NCBI RefSeq assembly: GCF_000379085.1
Contig: NZ_KB905379.1
Coordinates: 128,597-176,693 of the forward strand
DNA from: Halomicrobium katesii DSM 19301
GTDB taxonomy: Archaea > Halobacteriota > Halobacteria > Halobacteriales > Haloarculaceae
DNA: 48,097 nucleotides
Direction of reading: 5' to 3'
Both the position numbers and the translations under genes were made by a program. Positions 42,095 to 48,097 of the stretch are shown one piece after another (the first letter of the stretch is position 1; each line of letters starts with the position of its first letter). Under the pieces are notes generated by a model. It searched no databases. It saw only the letters and a list, made by a program, of their open reading frames with translations, and was not told the DNA's origin.

Positions 42095-44908
42095 TCAGTG
42101 GGCTTGCTTCGAGCCATCGACTTTGGTGATGTCGAAGATACGCCACCCGTCTCGCTCGGGCCGCAGTTCACACCTGACTGGGAGCGGTCGACCATCGATA
42201 TCGTCCGGGACGTGGCTCCCGGCCAGCTGCTGGTGGAAACCGAGGACGACTCTGTCCTGATCGTTCGTGTGACGGTCGATCTCACCCTCGATCGAGAGGT
42301 CGCCGTGTTTCATCAGCCTGAGGCTCCGATGGGAGAACTCCTCGGCGACGGCGTCTGAGTGGTACAGCTCGTGTGCGCGTTCGTCTGCATCCGATAGCCG
42401 GGAGAAGAACTCCCGAACGACCGTCTCGGGTGAACGCCCGTCTCCGGGGTCGACGCGCTCGGCAGACCCCTTCTCTCTGGTCGTGCCATCGTCAGTGGCC
42501 GCCGGCGACGCCCCGTCGTCATCCACCGACGTCTGGGACTCGTCGTCAGTCCCCCGGAATCGTTCGAGTTCCGTCTCCCAGTCACGCTCGACGCCGTGGG
42601 TCTCGTACTCCCGAAGGCGATCCTCGTACTCACCGTAGTTCACCTGGAATCCGGCACCGCCTGCCTCCCGCGCGTACTGGAGCGCGCGCAGTACGTGATC
42701 GAAGGTGATCGTGACATCGTCCAGTTGTGCCGTCCCGTCGGCGAGCGGTCGCCCCTCGTGTGCCTCCGTCGCCGCGATGTAGGCGGCGTACTTGGCGACC
42801 TTGCGGATCAGTGCCGGCGTCGTCGTGATCCGGCCGAGGAACTCGTAATCGAACGTCTCCGTCGCGACGTCGGCGTCGTCCGGGAACACGTCGGTCCAGA
42901 ACTGCCGTCTGATGAGTTCCTGTGGTTTCTCGAAGGCGATGGAGTGCTGGATCCGCCGTTTGAACGCCGAGTCGATGCCCGAGCGTTTGTTCGTCGTCAA
43001 CAGGAGGATGCCGTCGAACGACTCCAGGCGTTGCAGCAGGAAGTTGATCTCCGTGTTCGCGTAGCGGTCGGTCGCGTCCTTGACTTCGGCGCGCTTCCCG
43101 AAGATCGAGTCGGCCTCGTCGAATAGCAAGATCGCGTTGGATCGTTCTGCTTCGTCCAGGAGCGTCGCCAGTCGACTCTCGGTCTCGCCGACGTACTTGT
43201 TGATGATCTGTGAGAGGTCGACCCGGTAGAGATCGAGTCCCGTCTCGTTGGCGATGATCTCCGCAGCCATCGTCTTCCCGGTACCTGGCTGGCCATAGAA
43301 CAACGCGACGACACCGTCACCGCGACTCCCGGGTTCGCCGAAGCCCCACTCGCTCGTGACGGCACCGCGGTACTGGAGGTGACCGCAGAGTTCCCGCAGG
43401 TGTGACTCCTGGCGGTCGTTGAGTGCGATGTCGTCCCAGGAGTAGCCGGGGTCGATCGGTTCGGCCAGCGTCTCCAGATTACTCGCCGAGTAGCGCTTGC
43501 AGGCCTCGTAGAGGTGCTCGCGGGTCAGCCCGCCGTCGACGGGTGCGAACGCGTCGTCGTCGGACTGTGGTGTCGGGAGGTCCTCGTCGGCGATGTCGTC
43601 CGCGTCCGTGCCGGTCCGACAGAGGTACCGCGCGGTCCGGACCGCCCGGCGGATGTCCCGCTGGGGGAGCCGGAAGTTCGTCGCGATGTGAGTGATCAGC
43701 TCCTCGTCGGCGAACTCCGCGGCGTACTCCGCCCAGACCCGCTCGCGGACCGACTGGTCGGGAAACGGACACGCACAGATCTCGAGGCGGTGGCCCGAGA
43801 GTTCGACCTCCGGCGTCCAGGCGTCGGTGTGGCTCAGGAAGACATCGGCTGGGGCTTCGTCGACCAGTTCCGTGATCTCGTCGACGCTCAGTGGCTCTGG
43901 CGCGTCGTCGACCGGGAGAGGCGCCTCCGCGTCGCCATCGGCGTCGGGCGAGGGTTCGTCGTCATCGGTGACGGCCCCCAGGTCTTCCAGATGGATCGCG
44001 GCGTCCCGCAGTGCGGCCTCGCGGTGCAGTCGCATCTGGACCTCGGGTGACCGGAGCACTGCGTCGGCGTCGGCCCGGAGCAGTGGCGTCTCGGCGTCTG
44101 TCAGCGCCGCCGGGAGCCGATCCCTGCCGGTACCTGCCTCGCCCCAGCAGTAGAAGATCGTCGGCGTCTCTGCGGCCGACGACCGCCGGTCGATCGCCGC
44201 GACGGTGTCGGCGGTCTCGTCGTCGAACACCAGCGCGTCCGGACGGCGGTCGGCGCGTTCGAGGGTCGCGATCCCGTCGAGCGCGGGGTCGAGCGTGTCG
44301 TCACCCTTGAGGTACTGGACGATTCGGTCGTCGACCGAGAGCCGATCGAAGGCGTCGGGCCGGGACGGCCCGGCCGACCGACGCCGGAGCAGTCCGTACT
44401 CGAACAGCGGACTCGTCGGGCTAAGGACGGTCGCCGGCGCGGGGGCCTCATCCTCTCGGCCGTGGCCCATCTCGATCAGGAGGCGCTCGACGAAGTCCAC
44501 CGTCGGCATGACCGGCTCGCCAGTGCCCTGAATGCGCCCGTACATGTTGCAAACGCTCCGGTCGAACACGGGCGCGAGGACCAGCAGGAACGCGTCGAGA
44601 TCCGGCCGGGAGAGCTCGAACTCGCGGGTGAGCCGATCGAGGCGGAGGTCCACGTCCGTCCCGCGAGTCGCCGCGATATCGCGCTCGATCGACGCCGCCC
44701 TCCTGGCGAGGGTTTCGGGCAAATCGGTGCCCACTCGGTCCTCCTGCTCCCGTCCCGCCAGCGAGCGAACTCGCTCGCCGACAGTGCTGAGACTCGCGCC
44801 GAACGGCCCGATCGGATCGCCGTCTTCGTCGGATTCGGCGACGGCCGTGACCGCAAACAGGATTCGGTCGAATTCTGCCTGCAGGTGGTCGCCGAAACGA
44901 TCGTACAT
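42095..44908 (-). CDS. eCIS AAA+ ATPase (Afp15-like) with NTF2-like tail
   Basis: A 937-residue ATPase of the type that accompanies every eCIS class and is thought to act in assembly or cargo loading. A long N-terminal region (about 1-500) precedes one AAA+ domain with Walker A GQPGTGKT (539-546, Lys545), Walker B ILLFDEADSIFGKR (Asp597, Glu598) and LLLTTNKRSGIDSAFKRR with its arginines. After an Asp/Ser/Thr-rich spacer the last 115 residues (SPETVVREFFSRLSDADERA, then CELRPERDGWRIFDI) look like an NTF2/SnoaL-type fold, which I do not know from Afp15. The ATG at 44908 was chosen because an A/T-rich TATA element lies about 28 bases before it. It is divergent from the DUF4157 effector gene. Confidence 0.92.
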   Translation of the reverse strand: MYDRFGDHLQAEFDRILFAVTAVAESDEDGDPIGPFGASLSTVGERVRSLAGREQEDRVGTDLPETLARRAASIERDIAATRGTDVDLRLDRLTREFELSRPDLDAFLLVLAPVFDRSVCNMYGRIQGTGEPVMPTVDFVERLLIEMGHGREDEAPAPATVLSPTSPLFEYGLLRRRSAGPSRPDAFDRLSVDDRIVQYLKGDDTLDPALDGIATLERADRRPDALVFDDETADTVAAIDRRSSAAETPTIFYCWGEAGTGRDRLPAALTDAETPLLRADADAVLRSPEVQMRLHREAALRDAAIHLEDLGAVTDDDEPSPDADGDAEAPLPVDDAPEPLSVDEITELVDEAPADVFLSHTDAWTPEVELSGHRLEICACPFPDQSVRERVWAEYAAEFADEELITHIATNFRLPQRDIRRAVRTARYLCRTGTDADDIADEDLPTPQSDDDAFAPVDGGLTREHLYEACKRYSASNLETLAEPIDPGYSWDDIALNDRQESHLRELCGHLQYRGAVTSEWGFGEPGSRGDGVVALFYGQPGTGKTMAAEIIANETGLDLYRVDLSQIINKYVGETESRLATLLDEAERSNAILLFDEADSIFGKRAEVKDATDRYANTEINFLLQRLESFDGILLLTTNKRSGIDSAFKRRIQHSIAFEKPQELIRRQFWTDVFPDDADVATETFDYEFLGRITTTPALIRKVAKYAAYIAATEAHEGRPLADGTAQLDDVTITFDHVLRALQYAREAGGAGFQVNYGEYEDRLREYETHGVERDWETELERFRGTDDESQTSVDDDGASPAATDDGTTREKGSAERVDPGDGRSPETVVREFFSRLSDADERAHELYHSDAVAEEFSHRSLRLMKHGDLSIEGEIDRHTNDQDRVVLGFHQQLAGSHVPDDIDGRPLPVRCELRPERDGWRIFDITKVDGSKQAH

Positions 44909-44928
44909 AGCGTTTCGTGCTCTCCAAC

Positions 44929-44943
44929 AAAAATTAAATTTTC
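44929..44943 (-). promoter_or_regulatory. TATA element of the AAA+ ATPase gene
   Basis: On the - strand this reads AATTTAATTTTTG within G+C-rich sequence. It is centred about 28 bases before the ATG at 44908, giving a leaderless or nearly leaderless transcript. It probably drives the first gene of the leftward eCIS operon. Confidence 0.6.
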
Positions 44944-45021
44944 CCTGTTGGGGCGAGTGACCGCCTGTTTCCAGCGTGGCATCTGCAGCGAGATCGCCGC
45001 AGCCGGACCTGTCCGATAGAA

Positions 45022-45031
45022 ACAATTATTA
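45022..45031 (+). promoter_or_regulatory. TATA-like element of the effector locus
   Basis: ACAATTATTA (45022-45031) is centred about 30 bases before an ATG at 45056, the first codon of a short leader frame, and about 90 bases before the effector ATG. The leader frame would therefore sit at the 5' end of the mRNA. Confidence 0.5.
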
Positions 45032-45055
45032 CGCCACCATCTGATGAAAGAACAA

Positions 45056-45115
45056 ATGCACACCGTCCGAGAAGTCCCTCGCCGCTCGTTCACGTCTCCG
45101 ATGGAGGATCGATAG
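45056..45115 (+). CDS. In-frame 19-residue leader ORF ending TAG-ATG
   Basis: MHTVREVPRRSFTSPMEDR is encoded from the ATG at 45056 to a TAG at 45113-45115. The effector ATG follows at once (45116) in the same frame. The expected transcription start is near 45050-45055, so this would be a leaderless short frame at the mRNA 5' end. GGAGG at 45103-45107 lies inside it, eight bases before the effector ATG. Reinitiation or coupled translation is possible, or readthrough giving a longer basic N-terminus. Whether the peptide is made is unknown. Confidence 0.45.
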   Translation: MHTVREVPRRSFTSPMEDR

Positions 45116-46336
45116 ATGGCCGGGAAGAAAGCCAACCGCAAACGCCGGTCGAATCGACGCCGCGACGACGACCAGACGACCACCCAGCGGCGCGAGGGGC
45201 GCTCAACGACTCGCCAACAGGATGCTGCGGCGCGCGAGAACCCCATGCTCGCGCCGGCCGTCCTCTCCCCGGAGCGAGGCGATATCGTCCCGACCAAGCC
45301 TTTCGAGCAGCGAAACCAGGAGACCCACGACCGCAACATCCAGCGCGCGATGCAAGACACCGCCACCAGCCAGGACGAGGTCCCAGAGCAGGTCCTGGAT
45401 GTCGTGGGCTCGGGCGGGATGCCACTCGAACGCTCCGTCCAGGACTCACTCGAGGACCGCATGGACGCAGACTTCTCCGACGTTCGCATCCACACTGGCG
45501 CGAAAGCCGCCGAAGCGGCGGATGCGATCGACGCCAAAGCCTTCACCTGCGGCAATTCGATCGTCTTCAACTCCGGCGAGTACGATCCATCCTCTCCAGA
45601 GGGTCAGTTCTTGCTCGCCCACGAGCTCGCCCACGTCGAGCAGCAGAACGGTGGGGCGCCGCTGTCGATGATGCCCCAGGAAGGACCGGAGTTGGAGATC
45701 GACCCGGATCCGCAACTCGAACGCGACGCCGACCAGGCTGCCGAGGAGGCACTTCAGGGTGAGGAGCCGCTGACCGTCAATCGGCTGGACACCGACGTTC
45801 ACGTCCAGCGATTTGCAAAGTATGAGGCGCTGGAGACATTGGCGATGTTGGAAGTTGAGAACGAGGAAGAGTCGGATCAAATCAGTGATTTCAGGGAAGG
45901 CCAAAACGATAACCGCATTACATACCTCCGGTCGGTCCTCAACGAGTACAATCCAGATTTCCAGGATATCGGCGACGAAGACGGAGACATTGGAGACATC
46001 TCGGAGCGCCTCCAATTGAAGGAACTTGACGAAGAGCTAGCGGAGAAACTCGACGACGTAGCCCTGACCGACGACCAACGGCAGAAACTAGAGCAAGGAA
46101 TCGACACGGGCGAGTGGGTCGACTACGGGACAACAGGGGCAGAAACTGTCATCGGTTCTTTGCTACACCCGCTGGCTGGGCTGGCCACCGGTCTCGGCAT
46201 TGCAGTCCTAGAAAACCGCTTCGGCAAACTCGACGGCGACATCGAAGAACGGTTCGAGAAATTAACCAAGGAACTCGAAGAGGAAAGCTATCTCTACGGT
46301 GAGGGTGACTCAACTGGTGACGAACTCGGGAAGTGA
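45116..46336 (+). CDS. DUF4157 eCIS effector candidate
   Basis: A 406-residue cargo candidate. The first 40 residues are strongly basic (GKKANRKRRSNRRRDDDQ), a possible loading signal. Residues about 101-176 are a DUF4157 domain: MPLERSVQDSLEDRMDADFS, SDVRIHTGAKAAEAADAI and the metalloprotease-like HELAHVEQQ, with His169, Glu170 and His173. A further Glu in LERDADQAAEEA (about 201-212) may be a third zinc ligand. DUF4157 is common on eCIS cargo and is thought to mark or process it. The C-terminal part (about 235-406) is helical, with a Gly/Ala/Leu-rich hydrophobic stretch (343-366; IGSLLHPLAGLATGLGIAVL) that could insert into a membrane. The start was set by GGAGG eight bases upstream. Confidence 0.9.
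   Translation: MAGKKANRKRRSNRRRDDDQTTTQRREGRSTTRQQDAAARENPMLAPAVLSPERGDIVPTKPFEQRNQETHDRNIQRAMQDTATSQDEVPEQVLDVVGSGGMPLERSVQDSLEDRMDADFSDVRIHTGAKAAEAADAIDAKAFTCGNSIVFNSGEYDPSSPEGQFLLAHELAHVEQQNGGAPLSMMPQEGPELEIDPDPQLERDADQAAEEALQGEEPLTVNRLDTDVHVQRFAKYEALETLAMLEVENEEESDQISDFREGQNDNRITYLRSVLNEYNPDFQDIGDEDGDIGDISERLQLKELDEELAEKLDDVALTDDQRQKLEQGIDTGEWVDYGTTGAETVIGSLLHPLAGLATGLGIAVLENRFGKLDGDIEERFEKLTKELEEESYLYGEGDSTGDELGK
45665..45750. repeat. 86-bp identical block, copy 1 (DUF4157)
   Basis: 45665-45750 is identical base for base to 47554-47639, offset 1889. It covers MMPQEGPELEIDPDPQL through DADQAAEEA just after the HELAH motif. Flanking DNA diverges on both sides, so the block is a hot spot of conversion or a recent exchange tract. 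Confidence 0.9.
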
Positions 46337-46342
46337 TTCACA

Positions 46343-47284
46343 ATGGAAGCTGAAATTACAGGCGAAAACGACGAGCGGATTGGTCTCTACGTCTACGACA
46401 ACAACGATGTGGAACACTGGATAGAGATGGATTTCGACGGCGAGATCAAGTACCACGACACAGAAGGCTACCCAAAACACCCATCAGATCGCACGCAGGA
46501 AGAAAACGAGCATGGTCGGCAGGCCCGTCGCTACGCCAAGTATCACGTCTACCGCGAGCGGGGCTACGAGACGATGCCTCGGCACGAAAACCCAGATTAC
46601 CTCGCCGCTGCCATGATTGCACTATCTGGCTTGGCCGATGATAGCATAGACGAACAGTTCGGTGACCTCCGCAAGCAGATTGAGAGCCATTACGATGGCT
46701 CGACAGTGGAGTTACCATTCGAAGACGCACATCCCGATGACCCACTCGTCTACCGGAAAGACCTCTACCTTTCGCCGGACCCCACTACCGTCGAACCGCC
46801 CCTAGTCGATCAGTACGCTGATGTCGTGGCCTCGATTCGGGCAGACTCTGAGGCGGTCCTCACGGAATCCGACGACATCGAACACCAGCTCCTGGAGTTA
46901 GTAAGCTACCAGGACCGTCTCGACTCCGAACTTCTGTCCTTCGAGGTGGAAGCGGTTTCGGACATGTACACGTTGCATACCGACGGCAAAACCGAGCAGA
47001 CCACCGAGCCCACCGCACCACTCGACCGCGAGCCCGATGCGCGGATCGAACTGCCGCCGCTGGATATCCGCCAGTTCGACCTGTTCAAATTGTTGCTCGT
47101 CACGAACCTGAGTTGCCAGGTCCGGGATCGATTTCTGATGATGGGCGAACAACCGCCGGAAGCGTTTCAGCACAGAGGCTTTGGTACCTATCGCGGGACA
47201 GTCAAACAGCAAATCAACCCGATGTACGAACAGTACTATACGTTTTCGGGCTCGACAAGCAACTGGACGCCCACAAGCCCCTGA
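46343..47284 (+). CDS. Unknown partner of the DUF4157 effector
   Basis: A 313-residue soluble protein six bases after the effector stop, so cotranscribed. No family is recognised and no membrane or signal segment is seen. The N-terminus (AEITGENDERIGLYVYDNND, then DVEHWIEMDFDGEIKYHDTE) looks beta-rich, followed by helical sequence with HGRQARRYAKYHVYRERGY. The C-terminal part has ELPPLDIRQFDLFKLLLVTN. Its position after a candidate toxin and before a second, truncated DUF4157 gene suits an immunity protein, chaperone or cargo-loading partner. Codon and base use are more A/T-rich than in the effector's DUF4157 part. A role as a second effector cannot be excluded. Confidence 0.65.
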   Translation: MEAEITGENDERIGLYVYDNNDVEHWIEMDFDGEIKYHDTEGYPKHPSDRTQEENEHGRQARRYAKYHVYRERGYETMPRHENPDYLAAAMIALSGLADDSIDEQFGDLRKQIESHYDGSTVELPFEDAHPDDPLVYRKDLYLSPDPTTVEPPLVDQYADVVASIRADSEAVLTESDDIEHQLLELVSYQDRLDSELLSFEVEAVSDMYTLHTDGKTEQTTEPTAPLDREPDARIELPPLDIRQFDLFKLLLVTNLSCQVRDRFLMMGEQPPEAFQHRGFGTYRGTVKQQINPMYEQYYTFSGSTSNWTPTSP

Positions 47285-47292
47285 CCTGAGAG

Positions 47293-48097
47293 ATGCCTTC
47301 ACTCAGGACTGCACAACGTGAGTTGACCACGATGGAAGTGTGGCCAGGATACAGGCCGGTCAGTCCTGAGCTAAGTAAGGCAGACCACGAGGAGTGCCAA
47401 CCGGCCGCCGACGCCGTCGACACCAAAGCCTTCACGTGCGGCAATTCCATCGTCTTCAACTCCGGCGAGTACGATCCCTCCTCAGCTGAGGGCCAGTTCC
47501 TACTGGCCCACGAACTCGCCCACGTCGAGCAACAGAACGGTGGGGCACCGCTCTCGATGATGCCCCAGGAAGGACCGGAGTTGGAGATCGACCCGGATCC
47601 GCAACTCGAACGCGACGCCGACCAGGCTGCCGAGGAGGCGCTCCAAGGCGACGAGCCACTGACGGTCAGCCGAATGGGCACCGACGTGCACGTTCAGCGA
47701 ATGCCCGCCCAGCAGGTACCTCAGGCTCTGGAGCTGTTCAAAGCCGAGGTCGAAGGGGGTGTCGGCGGCTCGTTCCAGCAATCACAAAACCAAAACCGCA
47801 TCGACTTTATCGAAGACGAACTCGAGGGGGCCATCGACAACATCGGCACCCACCAGGATGCGCTCGAACACCAGGAGGAAGCGATCGTGGATGCGCGTGC
47901 CGCCGGTGACGAAGAACGCTCCTCTGCACTCGAAGACGCCAAAGAATCCATCCACGATCGCATCGCCGAACTGTACGAGCAGCTCCAGGACGGCGCCCAA
48001 CAGATCGCCCTCACCGACGAGCAACGCGAGAAACTCGACGACTTCGACGGCGGCGAGTTCCTCACCGAACTCGGCTGGACGGCCGCGAAAGGGCTGG
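47293..48097 (+). CDS. N-truncated second DUF4157 effector (cut by window end)
   Basis: An open frame of 268 codons from the ATG at 47293 to the window edge, with no stop reached. It lacks the N-terminal half of DUF4157: the first 40 residues (MPSLRTAQRELTTMEVWPGY and on) match nothing, and similarity starts at AADAVDTKAFTCGNS, equivalent to residue 134 of the first effector. HELAH is intact at 73-77. The C-terminal part is related but divergent (IALTDEQREKLDD against VALTDDQRQKLEQ). Without its basic N-terminus and first half-domain it is probably a silent cassette or pseudogene, unless expressed by recombination with the upstream copy. It starts eight bases after the preceding stop with no strong ribosome site. 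Confidence 0.8.
   Translation, partial: MPSLRTAQRELTTMEVWPGYRPVSPELSKADHEECQPAADAVDTKAFTCGNSIVFNSGEYDPSSAEGQFLLAHELAHVEQQNGGAPLSMMPQEGPELEIDPDPQLERDADQAAEEALQGDEPLTVSRMGTDVHVQRMPAQQVPQALELFKAEVEGGVGGSFQQSQNQNRIDFIEDELEGAIDNIGTHQDALEHQEEAIVDARAAGDEERSSALEDAKESIHDRIAELYEQLQDGAQQIALTDEQREKLDDFDGGEFLTELGWTAAKGL
47302..47370. repeat. 10-bp perfect inverted repeat at the truncation breakpoint
   Basis: CTCAGGACTG (47302-47311) and CAGTCCTGAG (47361-47370) are perfect complements around a 49-base loop, located within the first 80 bases of the truncated DUF4157 frame. They end about 30 bases before similarity to the first effector begins. This could be a remnant of a small element or a recombination site. 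Confidence 0.6.
47554..47639. repeat. 86-bp identical block, copy 2 (DUF4157)
   Basis: Partner of 45665-45750. It lies within the truncated second DUF4157 gene, in the same orientation, so recombination between the two would delete or duplicate the 1.9 kb holding the effector C-terminus and the partner gene. Confidence 0.9.

Noticed and set aside
24516-44908. Prophage interpretation
   Set aside because: No capsid, portal, terminase, integrase or replication gene is seen. The Afp15-like ATPase and DUF4157 genes fit an injector. The right flank is unseen, so this is not final.
24516-44908. Type VI secretion system
   Set aside because: No TssJ, TssL, TssM or ClpV-type gene. The baseplate set and LysM protein match eCIS.
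45056-45118. TAG read as pyrrolysine or routine readthrough
   Set aside because: No sign of the pyrrolysine system is available in the window, and a ribosome site sits eight bases before the effector ATG. Kept as a leader frame only.

Overview
The window is haloarchaeal chromosome or megaplasmid (class Halobacteria). The signs are high G+C, acidic Asp/Glu-rich proteins, Tat signal peptides carrying lipoboxes, leaderless starts about 25-30 bases behind TATA-like boxes, and families such as DUF1616, tandem UspA and Cdc48 proteins. The genus cannot be fixed from the sequence. There are no rRNA genes, complete tRNA genes, CRISPR arrays or recognisable transposases.

Layout. (1) 0.25-6.3 kb, + strand: a tightly overlapping surface-glycan operon (DUF354 GT-B-like protein, non-hydrolysing UDP-GlcNAc 2-epimerase, GT4 glycosyltransferase, polytopic GT-C-like protein, DUF1616 membrane protein). 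(2) 6.35-9.85 kb, - strand: two Tat-exported parallel beta-helix proteins. (3) 10.2-16.8 kb: ATP-grasp ligase, FAD amine-oxidase-like protein, tandem universal stress protein, endonuclease III, DGC-type zinc-binding protein, a DUF2249 gene broken by a small palindromic insertion, and two haloarchaeal proteins of unknown function. (4) 16.8-20.1 kb, - strand: an iron-uptake locus (substrate-binding lipoprotein, flavin oxidoreductase, HEAT-repeat protein with a zinc ribbon) with palindromic iron-box-like operators. (5) 20.1-22.2 kb: a self-inhibited Fic protein between degenerate 91-bp direct repeats, with a tRNA-3'-end-like scrap nearby. Base composition becomes visibly less G+C-rich here. (6) 22.2-24.4 kb, + strand: a two-ring Cdc48 ATPase. 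(7) 24.5-44.9 kb, - strand: most of an extracellular contractile injection system (eCIS). In transcription order it encodes an Afp15-like AAA+ ATPase with an NTF2-like tail, a six-helix membrane protein, an 1892-residue low-complexity protein, an Afp7-like LysM protein, a gpD/gp27-like hub, a gp5/gpV-like spike, a PAAR tip, a gp25 baseplate protein, two gpJ/gp47 baseplate proteins, and a beta-propeller fused to a gpI-like tail protein. (8) 45.1-48.1 kb, + strand: a divergent cargo locus with a DUF4157 effector candidate, a partner of unknown function, and a second DUF4157 copy that lacks its N-terminal half and runs off the window.

How it fits together. The eCIS genes encode a phage-tail-like injector: baseplate, spike, tip, and an ATPase thought to act in assembly. 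The sheath, inner-tube and tail-terminator genes are not in the window and would be expected beyond its right edge. The DUF4157 proteins belong to the family of candidate eCIS cargo. Two copies share an 86-bp perfectly identical core, one of them is N-terminally truncated, and an inverted repeat lies near the breakpoint. That looks like cargo diversification by recombination with silent cassettes. The most unusual points are the membrane protein and giant low-complexity protein inside the injector operon, the beta-propeller/tail fusion, the ATPase-NTF2 fusion, and an in-frame leader ORF ending in TAG immediately before the effector ATG.
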